From contig NC_092587.1 of assembly GCF_047663525.1 (NCBI RefSeq), forward strand, positions 204,070,001 to 204,134,000: 64,000 nt of DNA, given 5' to 3'. Source of the DNA: Anas platyrhynchos. Its lineage: Eukaryota; Chordata; Aves; Anseriformes; Anatidae. Position 1 is the stretch's first letter; the number at the start of each line of letters is the position of its first letter. This document shows, one piece after another, positions 28,201 to 39,500 of the stretch. A program made the position numbers and the translations under genes. The notes under the pieces were generated by a model, which searched no databases, had not been told where the DNA came from, and saw only the letters and a list, made by a program, of their open reading frames with translations.

Positions 28201-30549
28201 TCCCTTCCTTACCCTCCCTTCTCAAACACAACTGCAAAAAGCAATCCCTCGTCCCTCCCGCCTCCATCTGCTCTAATTAGTCTGGAGGCCCCTGGAAGGT
28301 GTTCAGCCCCCCGTGGTACCGAGCTGCTGTGGCCACCTCGGGTCCATCCCCTGCCGCCACGTGATTTCGCAGCCGCCCTTAATCACAGGACTTATTTTGG
28401 AAGGTCTCCAGAGCCGGAGAACTAAAAGCCCCTTTAGAAAAGCAGGGGAGAGGGGGGGGAGGAAGGAATTGGCAGGAGCAATTGCTTTTTAAAAGGCTAC
28501 TTACTTCTTAAGATGTACTCGCTACTGATTAACCTTTGCTCCGTGATTGCTTTAATTGATTCATGCCTTAAAGCGGTCTGAGAGGTTCTGCAGGGTCAGC
28601 TCTCTCCAAAGTGCCCCGTTTCCCTGAAAACTTCTTAAAGCTTCTTGCTTGGGCAAATCCCAATTTGGGCGTGAAACGCAGGTGCTCGGCTCTGATCCAT
28701 TTTCCTTCTCCTTCCCCCAAATTATGCAGCCCGTGCTTTACCTCTTCCTTTCCTCGCCTGCTGCCAGGCTGTGATGGTGGTTGTTGGTTTGGGGACATTT
28801 TTGGGGCCATTCCACAAGAATGAGGCACTACAGCATTGGGAACTGCCACCTTCAATCAGCCTGTTGACCTTCTGGGGTCCCTGTGTCTGCTTCCTTTAGC
28901 CATGCATGGAGAAATCCTTCATTTCTTCCTACTGCAGCAGAGACAGACCCCAAACGAGGGCAGGGTTTCCAGGCACCAATGGGCTTTGGTGCCCAAGGGC
29001 CATACTTGTATCAAAGCAACTTGGGAAGCCCAAGAAATGGTCCTTGGGGTTTTTTTGGGTTGGATTGATGAATGTCCTTATGTCTGGGGCTGGATCCATG
29101 CCCTGGCACTCTGGCTGTGTTGATCCAACCTGTCCAAGACGTCTGCTCTTGGATGGGTTGAGTTGTGCCCATTCCTCTTCACTCCTTGCAACCACTCAAA
29201 CGCGGAGGAGATGGGTCCCAGAGGAATTAAACCAGAATAATTAAAACATCCACCACAAACTCTACGGCTAAATAAATTACAGGGAATGAGCGATGAGGGA
29301 GATGCTCATGAGGGGGGAAAAGGAGGCTCTGAGCGATGGCTCCACCGCACTGGGAGGCTGGGAACAGCGGGGTGGCATTGTTACGGGGTAAAAAGGGCCA
29401 GCCCTGATGCATATGGATGCTGCGGGTAGCTGAATAGAGAAACCTCTGGCCGACGGCGTGGAAAGCGTCCCTGCCTCCCCTCCTTGCAGGGCTGTTTTGC
29501 TCCAAACCCTGAACTTTAACACGGGTAGCCCGCGGGAGGGCTGGCGCTGGGGGCTTTGGGGCGGTGACCATCCAGGGCCCCCGTCCTTTGTCCTGGCTGA
29601 ATAGGGCTCTGCAGAGCCGCCGGCGGAGGTATGTGATCTGCAGACCTCTTTTCTTCTCCCCCTTTTGGCCGACGGACAAAGTCTTCCCGTGGAGATGGAG
29701 CTGGCGGCGTTGCTCTGCCCTCAGCGGGGCTGGGGGGGGCCAAGGGGGTTCCCCCACGCTGCGTCCCCATCCCATCATCTCCCCCGAAAAGCAGGGCACA
29801 AAGAGACGCTTGGGAATTCCCAGGAGTGGAGAGGGAGCCGAGCCAGGACGTGCTGAACTGCACAAAGTGGGATTAATCTTCAAAGAAATGTTTTCCCTTC
29901 TTTTCTGAGCTCCTTATTTAATTTAATTTTTTTTTTTTTGGCTTCCAAGGGATTTATTCCTCCTCCTTCCCCAGCCCTTTTTGCTGCTTTTCAAGGGTGG
30001 CAGAGAGACTTTTTGGAGAGCCAAGGGCCACCCAGGGGCCCCATGCCCTGCACCGCCTGCAAAGTTGCCACGAGCAAGGTGAGGACAAAACCCTCCTGTT
30101 GACCACACCGAAGTGTGGGGAGCAGCTTCCTCTCCAAGCAGTCTGCTTTGAGACTCCATTTCAGGCTTGACCTGTAGGTGGGATCCTCCCAGTCCTCCCC
30201 ATTCGCTCTTGGGGTGACCAAAATGACCTTTTTTGGGGCTATTTTCTGCCTTTGCCCACCTGTAGTGCCCAGAGGAGGGAATCCAGCTCCCCTAAAAGAC
30301 TGGCCATCCATATAACAGGCATCCTGATGCTGAGCAATGTGGGGCTGTAACCCAAGCTTGTGGGTTAAAAATCAGCTCTACGAAGGATCAGCTACGTGAA
30401 GGCTCTCGGGGTAAAAAAATAAGAAGAAAGGAGCTGCTGAGGGCCCAGCAATGGGGCCAGAGCTACCCCACACGTGGCTGTTTTGGGGGCTAGTGGTCTG
30501 AAGAGGCACCGAAGTGGCACTACAGGACAAAAAGAAGCCTTGCTTCTAC

Positions 30550-30571
30550 TTTTTTTTTTTTTTTTTTTTTT
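30550..30571 (+). repeat. T22 homopolymer
   Basis: A run of 22 T in intergenic DNA. No adjacent retroelement was recognised. Confidence 0.9.
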
Positions 30572-33500
30572 CCTTTTCCCTCTTCACTTTAAGCAAACAA
30601 ATATCTCCTGTCCCAGCCAGGACGTCCCAGCTCTGCTGCTGCTCCAGCATCGCATGCGAGACGCTGGCTGCTCAGCGGGGGATTTCTCAACCCTTCAGCT
30701 CTCTCGTGGGCGTGAATGAAACAAGCCCGAAAGGAAAGTTTGGGAAGCGATGCGATCCCGGGGCTCGTTGCAAGCAGAGCCCTTTAACACCCCGATATCT
30801 GGCAGCCCTGGTGTGCAGAGCTGGGCTCTCCTGGGGCACTGCCCCCAGTTCTGCCCCTAGGTATCCCCACCTTGTTCCCAGACCTTTTGATTCATCTTCT
30901 AGGAGGAAGAAAGAGCCATGTCCTACAAATGAATATCGACCCTTTATTTTATTTTATTTTGAGATTTCTGATGTTTTTCAGGCCCTTCCGTGGCTGAAGT
31001 AGACCCTCTCCATGCTTTAGCTCATGAGAAATTACGGAAAAAAGATGCTACAGCATAAAAACCTGCTACGTTTGGGCCAGCACTTGATGTCAGAGTTTAG
31101 GACTTTGTTATCTTCAGTCCTGGGGACCCAAGGGTGGTGTGGGCTGAAGGCTGTAGGCGGCTGCCTTCACTCGAGTGGTGTGGTGGAAATTTCTGGAAGG
31201 ACAGTTGGGGCTGGTGGAACCTTCTACGAGGAGGGTTGGGGCGGGCAGGACTTCCCAGAAGGACAGCGGGGTGAGCTGGGTGAGCTTTTCTAAAAGGTAG
31301 GTGGGGTGGGACATCTCTACAAACAGCTGGCAGGCAAAAATAATTCAAACCCTGACCCTACGGGTCATCTATGCTGGGATTTACTTCCCGTTCCCCATCA
31401 AAGGAGAATTCCTGTAGACGAAAGCTTCCCCATACGTGCCAACCCCACACCTCTGCCCCTTGTAGATGGAGGGACTGGGGCAGCAGACCCCAAACCACCC
31501 GGCCCTTTTGGGAAGTCTCCGTGCAACAAGGGATGGGTCCAGCCAAAAATCCAGCCAGTGCTGTGGCACTTGGGAAGTCTTCCTCTACCCCTCCTTTTTC
31601 TTCTTCCTTTTATTTTTATTTTCATGTCAAGACTCTAAGCTACTATTCATTGGCTTTATTCAAAACACTCATTTTGCTCCTAGCAGGCAAGAGGGAAAAA
31701 AAATCTTTTGTAGCTCCGTGAGACCCTTTGACAAACACGACGATTTCCCCTTGCCTGTTTCGACACAAAACTGAAAGCATTTGCACAAAATCCATCGCAC
31801 ATGCTCTGAGGCTTGGCCAACGATTTCCTAGGCACGCATTCGTTAAGGCAGCCCGCAAAGTGCTTTGAAGATGAAGAAAACCAGCTGGGATTTGTGATGA
31901 CTATGATTAGGGTTAAAGGAGGGCTCTGCAAGAGGTTGAGGATCACGAGTCAACCCCGGGGGCTGGGGACAAACTTGGTCAAAACATGAGTCTATTGGGA
32001 GAGGTATCTTGAAGTGAGACCAAATGATTTTTGGGGAAAGGAGGAGTTAAAAAAAATAATTTGGGCAAAAATGTGGTTCAGCTTTGAAGTGTTCGTTCCT
32101 ATGATGAGCCCTCAGGAATAAAGGCAGGGATTAAGGTACCTCTTCTGCTCCAAACTCTCATGGTTGATGTGTGGCTTTGCTTTGAGGTGATGAGCTCCTC
32201 ATCCTCGGAGTGATGTTTGCTTCTCCATGGGAGGATCTGAGCAGGAGATTGGGTGTTGGGCAAGGTACAGCACCCCTCCCCAGCACAGCTCACGACCTGT
32301 GGGCCCCAGCACCGAGACTCCTCTGTAAGTCCCTCTGCAACCCGAGGAGATGCAGGGCTTCATCTGCATTGGCAGGTTCATTTCTCTGAAGCAGGCGTGC
32401 TTATTTATGACCGTTCAAGCTGCGGAGGCATATTGCAAAACACGGGACATTAACCTTGCTGGAAACCTCCCCAGAGCTTTGAAAACCACAGCCACTGCCT
32501 GCTGGAGGTGTGCAGCAGCACACAAAATGAATCGAGTATTGTTCCTGCAGCCTCAGGAGCACTTATTCCTCGTTAACCCCTTCACTTTCCACGTTCATTC
32601 ATTATTTTGGGGTAAGCCCTGGCATTTCTGTGTGCTGAGGGCTGTCATCTGCCTCAAACCCACAGCTAATCAGTCCTCGGGGCTACAAGTCGAGCTGCAC
32701 ATCCTCCCTGGGATCCCACGCAGAAGCAAGGAATAATTAGGGCTAATAAAGGAGCTGTTGAATGTCTTGCTGATAAATCATAATTATCACCTGCCAGGGA
32801 AAGGAAAGGAAAGGATGCATATCCCGTACCGCGGGGAGGTGTTGACTGGTCGTGTTTCATATCAGCCTTCTTCCTTCCCTGTGTCAAACCTCTTCTGTTC
32901 TCGGAAAAGAAAGTAAAGGCTGATGGCAATGGGACAAGAGGGAACCAAGGCTGCGATCCAAGCAGAACCAAGGCTGGTTTGGCTTCTGTACCTGTTTACC
33001 ACTCAGAAGATGAATTCCCCAGCTCTAAACATCAAATAATAATAATAACAACAATAATTAGGCAAGGATCCTCTCCTTGCTCATGCATTTGCCTCTCCAG
33101 CCAGCTCTGCTGGCGCTACCTTCTGCATCCAGGCTTTGCAGCTGAATGTATTTCCCAATTTTTTCTCCAGCTCCTTTCTCCACCACCCCCCGGGCTAGTT
33201 CTCATGCTTTTCCTCACTCTCCGTCGAGCAGCGAGAAATGAGCAGTCCCACAAAACTGCCTGCAATTACGGGGACTCTTATCTGTGAGCAAACAGTCTCT
33301 GTTTGCAAGGGAAAGACCTGAGGTCTCTTGGGCTTACGGAGCTGGAAAACGTGTTCCTGCTGTCATGGCTCGCTTGCTGAAGCCCTAAACTTTGCTCTCC
33401 TGCTGATGCATGTTTTCCTGCTTGCTCTTTGCACCCGTGGCTTTCCCAGTGAGCGGATTTGGGGTTTGCTGTCTGTTTTTTCCAGCCATTTACCTTTGTC

Positions 33501-36230
33501 TGGTGGAGCTGGGGAGGGGTTGCGGGCAGCCTCCAAGTTTTAGGAGCACTCTGCTTCAAATCTAGATGCAGTGAGGTCTCTTGCTGTGTCCTGGCAATGG
33601 TTGAACTGCTCCAGATCCTGGTGTGGCCCTCCTGTCGTTTGGACTCTGCACCCACCCTATACTGCGACGTTCTTTGCCCCGTATCGATCCTTTCCTTTGA
33701 ATTTACACACAAATGCTTTCTTCACTCGATATCTCAAGCATCTCCCATGCTTTGTTCCCCGGTGGACCCAGCAGTGCCCTGCAGCCGTGGGGCTCCGAAT
33801 CTCCCATTTGCTTTTCCAGCGTGAGCCCCGTATGCCCAGTGGGACCAGGAGCAGCCGTGGGACGAGTCATGACCGGGGGGGCTTTGCAAACTGAGATTCC
33901 GAAACTTCAGCTTCCTACATGTCATTTCCCAAAAGGATGACAAGCGGTGGGTGCCACTGCCCCCCCTGAGGACATCATCCGGGGTCCCAGGGCTCAGCCA
34001 TGAGACAAGAGGAATCCTCTGAGCACCAAGGGCTCTGAGGTCTGCACGTGGCCATCCCAAACCCACCTCACGCTGCCAGGAAGCGGATGCTCAAGAGGAC
34101 CCCTTGGTTTGTTTGGCTGTGGTTAAGGCCGAAGCTCTCTTAAAGGCCGCTACGTGAATGTTTCCCATTATGTGAGATGTTGTGCTTACCCCTTCCAAAA
34201 GCTCCAGCGAGGCGGCAGTCAGCCAAACAGTTGTGAAATACATCACGGAGGAAACATTTGCTCTGCTCTCTAGATCCATCACCATCAGGTCGTGATGTGG
34301 TGGGCTTAAACTGTTACACAGGAGGCTAGGCATGGAAAAAAACCTTTTAATGGTAAAGCTGGTTCGGAGAGGATTAGCCTGTCTTGGGGGCTGGTGGTAT
34401 CTCCATCACCTGCCCTTTTTATGAGAGAGCTAGTCCTGCATCTAGACTAACATCCAGATTTAACATCCCGCCAGCCAGATGGAGAGGACGATGTGCTGAG
34501 GTCTCTGCCATCTGTTTTCCTGTCAAATCCTATATGCTGATAGATAAATATCGATGCGTGAGCCTCGTGTCCCCACTAGGAATGCAATGGCAAATTTCAC
34601 GGTCCTCTGACAGCAGAGCTGCTGGTTTTGATCCCGTGTCTTCATTCCTGTTGCTGGAGGGAAAGGATGAGGCGTTAAATCAAGGGCTGGGGAAAAAACA
34701 ATGCTGTGCTTCACTGATGGGGAAGATCGTGGTCTAGGGATCCTACTAGAAGGTAACAAATACTGAACCCGCATGGCATGTGTAAACCTTCTGGTAAGAG
34801 CTCTGAAGGTTCAAACGCATTCAGAAGACACAGCTGGGCAATTTGGCAATCGCTGGACTTATGCCAGGCATATTTTAGGCCAGCTGACTAGGACAGCAGG
34901 ATCAGATGTCATCTGCTCCACTCGCTGGTGGCACAGAGCCCACAACCCCACCTCGTGCCTGGTGTTACTCAAGAGCAGGCTCGCCACGTCGCCACGTGAG
35001 AGCAGCATCAATTTTTTACCAGGGGGTGACCTCCTGCTGCCTCCAGATCTGATGCTGGTGAACCGAGTGTCCTGGATGGGCAAATATCTCTGTTTCAGGA
35101 AAGCTTTCAGGGCATGGCACACGTGGGCACTTCTTGGTTAGAAGCAGCCCAAATTGACAACTCTTGTGCTTCGTTTCCATCCCCTCTCCTTTGCAGCCCA
35201 GCTGCTGCTAGGGTGGGAATATACAGCAGGAAATACAGCAGGAGAGCATCATTTCGGTTTTAACTTGCATCTTGTTTCATTTGTGCCTTCTGCAAAATGA
35301 TCATAGGTCTGGATTTTATTTTTATTTTTGGTTGTTTTTATGTAGTGTCAATTTGCAAGCTGTTATCCATTCATTTCTGCAAAGACACGCAGGACTTGGA
35401 GTTGTTTGCAAACTACTTGCATGTACATTTTAGCCACGTGGGTAGTGCAGCAATCTGTTCGGTTTTGCTCTTAAATCACTGTTATTCCATCCGATAAATT
35501 AAGGGGATTGGACTCCTGAGCTGGGACTTTGCAGCAGAAATGCCTGCACCTGAACATGACTGGCATGGACTGAGGGGCACTATGGCACTCGGAGGGCATC
35601 TCAGGATATCTCTGTACCACGATGGATCGTGGTGCTTGTTTGCCAACACAGGACTGTTTTACCTTCATGTTTCCTCGTGGTCTCCATAGAGCCTTGCTGG
35701 GTTAATTGCTCTTTGCTGGCACAACCCCTGTGCTGTTTGCTTCACTGCTAACATCGGCTGCAATTTACCACCGGAGTGTTTGTTTAAAATCCTGATTGTG
35801 AACAGATCTCCCATGTGTGCATCCTTACAGCTATTCTTTCTGGCCTTGCAACATGCTGCCAGTAGAGCTCTTCGAGTCAGGAAATGTTTTTTTTCCATCA
35901 GGGATCGGTCTCTGCAGTGCTGCAGTTTTTCTGGGATAAGAGGGAGAGCCCTGGGAGAGTTTTGGTCCCTTTCCTACCTGAACTGCTTAAAGTGGTAAGG
36001 GGTTGGAGACAGGTCACAGCGATATTGAGCTAATTCCCATGGCTAAGTTCATCGCAGGTTCATCCGACATTATTTGGGAATCTGCAAGGAGGGCTGAAGT
36101 TAATGATTTCCTTTCCCTGTATAGTGAAAGGGAGGCAGAGGTTCCTTCAGAGGTGATGCAGAGCACCAAAGTTATAACCACAGACCACCAGGGGGACTCA
36201 CAATGACCGTAATTTTCTTCTAGACATCTC
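30572..36230. other. Intergenic upstream of GDPD4, no gene recognised
   Basis: No coding exon, RNA gene or intact mobile element was recognised. It contains a degenerate minisatellite (31191-31314) and an A/T-rich block with homeodomain-type sites (32735-32795). It may hold GDPD4 enhancers, but this is only inference. Confidence 0.45.
31191..31314 (+). repeat. Degenerate minisatellite, about four 30-34 bp units
   Basis: Successive units begin TTCTGGAAGGAC, TTCTACGAGGAG, TTCCCAGAAGGAC and TTTTCTAAAAGG, and each continues into a GGGG-rich half. They are well diverged, so the array is old. Confidence 0.55.
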
Positions 36231-36239
36231 TCTTGGGGG

Positions 36240-36245
36240 TATAAA
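36240..36245 (+). promoter_or_regulatory. GDPD4: TATA box, candidate GDPD4 promoter
   Basis: The motif reads GGGTATAAAG, a strong TATA box, about 160 bases upstream of the GDPD4 ATG. It predicts a start near 36270 and a 5' UTR of about 130 bases. The UTR contains one acceptor-like CAG at 36371-36373, so a spliced upstream exon is an alternative. Confidence 0.5.
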
Positions 36246-36380
36246 GTTTGGTGGGGTGTCCTCAGCCACCTTTCCTGCTGGTCTCGGCATCCTCTTGGGA
36301 ACAATTCCTCTCTTTCTGACAAGCTTGCCCCGAAGGCAAGGAGACTCACATCACTCTTGTGATCTCATTGCAGGAGGAAG

Positions 36381-36389
36381 ATGAGATAA
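36381..36389 (+). promoter_or_regulatory. Two-codon upstream open reading frame before GDPD4
   Basis: ATG AGA TAA ends ten bases before the GDPD4 start and is the only ATG between the predicted transcription start and 36400. Such minimal frames can lower downstream initiation. Its effect here is inferred. Confidence 0.4.
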
Positions 36390-36399
36390 AGCTCCTCAG

Positions 36400-36582
36400 A
36401 TGGAGGCCACATCCACCAGCCTCAAGAGGATGAAGTTTGGGAAGCTGAAGGTGGTACGCCGGCACTTGCTGCAGAGGTACGAGCACCAGCCCTTCATCTC
36501 CTGCCTGGCGGGTTTCTACAGCTGCCGCTGGAAGCGGTACCAACGCAGAAGGACCGAGCCTGGGAAATGCTGCTGCAAGACG
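36400..36582 (+). CDS. GDPD4: GDPD4 exon 1: N-terminal cytoplasmic region
   Basis: Encodes residues 1-61, starting [16 protein letters not shown]. The ATG has G at +4 but C at -3, so its context is moderate. Met11 has A at -3 and could serve as a second start. The [14 protein letters not shown] string is shared with the GDE2 N-terminus. Donor ACG|GTAAAT. Confidence 0.92.
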
Positions 36583-39500
36583 GTAAATCAGCTCAGAATC
36601 AGCAAAAACATTCATTTCTGCACCGGGAAAATCAGTCCAAACTGAGAAGCGGTTGATGCTGTGGGTCAAAGGGCCAACCTCCCTTAAAGACCACCTTGGA
36701 CTCTTGGTGTCCTAGATGGCAGCTCCGGGGGCTGGAGGGGTTGCTGTGCTTCTCTGGCGGGCTCAATTTGTCTGTGCCACCACACAGAGAGTGTCCCCGA
36801 GTGGCTGGTGGTGTCGGGCAGCTGCGGGTCCCTGTGGTGCCAGCCCTGCTCCAGCAGGGCCACCCCGAGCAGGGGGCCCAGCCCCACGTCCAGGCGGCTG
36901 CTGGAGATCCCCAAGGAGGAGCCTGCTCTGCTTGTTTTGGAGTAAATGAGGCTCTGACTGATTGTCCTTCTTCCCCCTCTCTAGCGGGAATGCGTGTTTT
37001 TCCCATTGCTCGTTGGGGCTTTCTGCTTTTCTCTCGTCTTCCTGTACATGTGGGGTGAAGCGAAAAATGACTACAACAACTTTGACTGGTAAGTGCCTCG
37101 TTTTCCTCCTTTCCCACTCGGGTTTTAACGAGACACCCCAGGCAGGCAGGTCACTTCAGTCACGAGCCAAAGCTTCGATCCCTTAACATCTTGGTTCAAG
37201 CACCCAAACTGAACTCCCAGGGTCTCCAGAGGTGCTGAGGCTCTGCCCTTTCCTTGTACAAGTGTTAAGTGTGGATTTGTAAGAAAGATAACAACCATCG
37301 TTGCAAAAATAGTGAATGAAAGGGACTAAATGGCTCTTTCCTTCCCTTCATCTTCTTTTCTTTCTCCTGTTCCCTCTGAAGAAGCGTAGTGGCTGGCAGC
37401 AGAGCTATCTCAGAGCAAAGGGAATTGCGTGCTCCCAGTCTGGAGACAGAGAAATAACCAGTGTGGTTTTAGGCAAATCCTTTCCTTCTGGCCCCTAAAA
37501 TTAGATGCCATCCAGATAGCTCAAATACCATGGGGACGAGAGGTGTAATAATATTATTGAGCCTTTAGGTAAAAAGGAAAGCTTCCCTCTCTCTCCTTGT
37601 GTTACGCCTCTGTAGCTCCTCCACCTTTCTGGCATTTTCTCCTTCAAATATATTTTCCCTCCAGCCCTGTGCTAAAGCAGCAAAAAATCTATTATAAGAC
37701 GTACCACAAATGCTATTATAAGGTTTTATTGCTTTTCAGGTATAACTATGGGAACCTGGGCTTCTGGTTCCTCTGGTCTCTTGTTCTCCTGGTAGTGGCT
37801 GCGATCCTGTTCATGTACATCGCGCTGTTGTTGGTAAGTAAGGCTCCTGTTAAGGAGTGAGTTATGGGCCTAGAAAATAAATATAGGGGTGGTTTAATGT
37901 GTCAGACCAAAGTCCAGCCTAGCCCTGACACTTGACAGTAGCTACCTGGGGAGGATTGGGAACACAACGAGTATTTGTGATATTTTCTCCCACCTGTGGA
38001 TGAGCATTTTCAGCACAAGGGTCTCTGAGCTAGATGTAGGTTCTGTGGTTTCTCTCAGTGATTTCCCTTTGGTGAATTTGTCCCATTTCTCCTTCAAAAC
38101 AAGCAAAGCTGTGCCAGTTTTGGTTATGTGGAAGCTGAATTTTGTTATTTGGCAGCAGGGAAGTATGAAGATCTGAGTCTTGTAGTGGTGATGTGTTGTC
38201 GAAGCAGTTATTCCTCAAATCCTGAATGTAAAGCTCATGAGAAGAAGGGAAACATTATAGGGTTATATATAGGGTTTGCCTCCAGGTGGAGACCGCAGAT
38301 GTGGTCACCAAACATTCCTGAACTTTATGCCCAAAGAGAGGCCTTCACTTTTCCAAATCCCATTAATTTTTCCCCACTTTCAGTCTCATTCCCACTCCAG
38401 CTTGCGTTTTGAGATGCCAGGTGCTGGGGCTGAGCTTGTGGCTTTGACTCACCTCTGTGACCAAGGCAACTGGCTTTTATCATCAGTTCCTGCTGCTCTT
38501 ACCCCTTCATTGACGTCTCACCATACAGCCAGCCCGTAAATTGCCCGTGGCAGGGAACCTCTTTTAGCCTTGCTCACGCAGTGCCCAACACAACAGGTTT
38601 CTGAGGTCCTTTGTCCCTGCTGAAGTACAAATAAATAGTGATTTTATTTCAGTGCTAGCAATAAAATGACGAAGTGAGAAATAGGACAGCTGCTTGGCCA
38701 TGCTACAAGCAATCAGTAACGTTATAAAAGCTGTGGACTAACTTATCTCTAAGTAGGACAAATAACAATGTTTAATTACAAGGATTTGGAGGCCTGCTGG
38801 TGGCTGTAGAGCTTAATGTCTATTATTTAGCTAAGTCTACCTGGCTTTCCCGGTGTCAGTGGATCAGTGTGGGTGCTTTGGTGGTTGCAGTGCTACTTTG
38901 GGCAACTCTGAGCTTTGCTAAAGATGCCTCATCATTGCTCCTCATCTTCATGAAGCTGTTAATTAATCCACCCAAAGTCACTGGGTATTTCTAAGGGCAC
39001 TTGCCCTGCTTGCTTTCATCGCTATGTCCATCACGTCTAATTTGGCAAGACTCCTATGATTCTCTGAGTTCTAAGAGGCTGGCTGTGCTGCCTGCTTGTT
39101 ACTTCTCAACAGATTTTTGGCTGAATCAGCCAATTTCAATCACCTGGGACAGACATCCTGACCTGCAGGGACATGGGATGGGGATGTGGAGGACAGAGGA
39201 TTCCACGTGTTGCAGGGAGGACTGGAGATCTTCACCCAGGCAATGCTTCCTTGGGATGTTTTGCATCAGCAGCCCAGCACGTCAGAAAGCTGAGCACACT
39301 GATGCCCTTGCTAGAGGAGAGATTTTACAGCAAGGCGTGCTTGGGGTGGTTTTGTTTGTGAGCACCATAATCTCTTCTCCACCCAACTGGAGCCTCGAGG
39401 CCTCCTTCCACGTCCTTATTGTGAACCACTGAAGCAAACACTCTTCTGCCCAGCAGCCACCAGGGGCTGGGCAAAGTGCTGCCCAACAAAGCACTTGCTG

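Larger units (their letters stand above)
26771..30100. other. Intergenic, GC-rich, no gene recognised
   Basis: Several overlapping open frames occur (the longest is 218 codons on the minus strand, 29227-29883), but they lack domains, codon-level signs of coding or spliced partners. A homeodomain-site-like A/T-rich block sits at 28470-28570 in otherwise GC-rich DNA. Confidence 0.45.

Noticed and set aside
29227..29883. 218-codon open frame on the minus strand, the longest in the window.
   Set aside because: It lies in GC-rich intergenic DNA, shows no recognised domain or splice partners, and overlaps other equally open frames.
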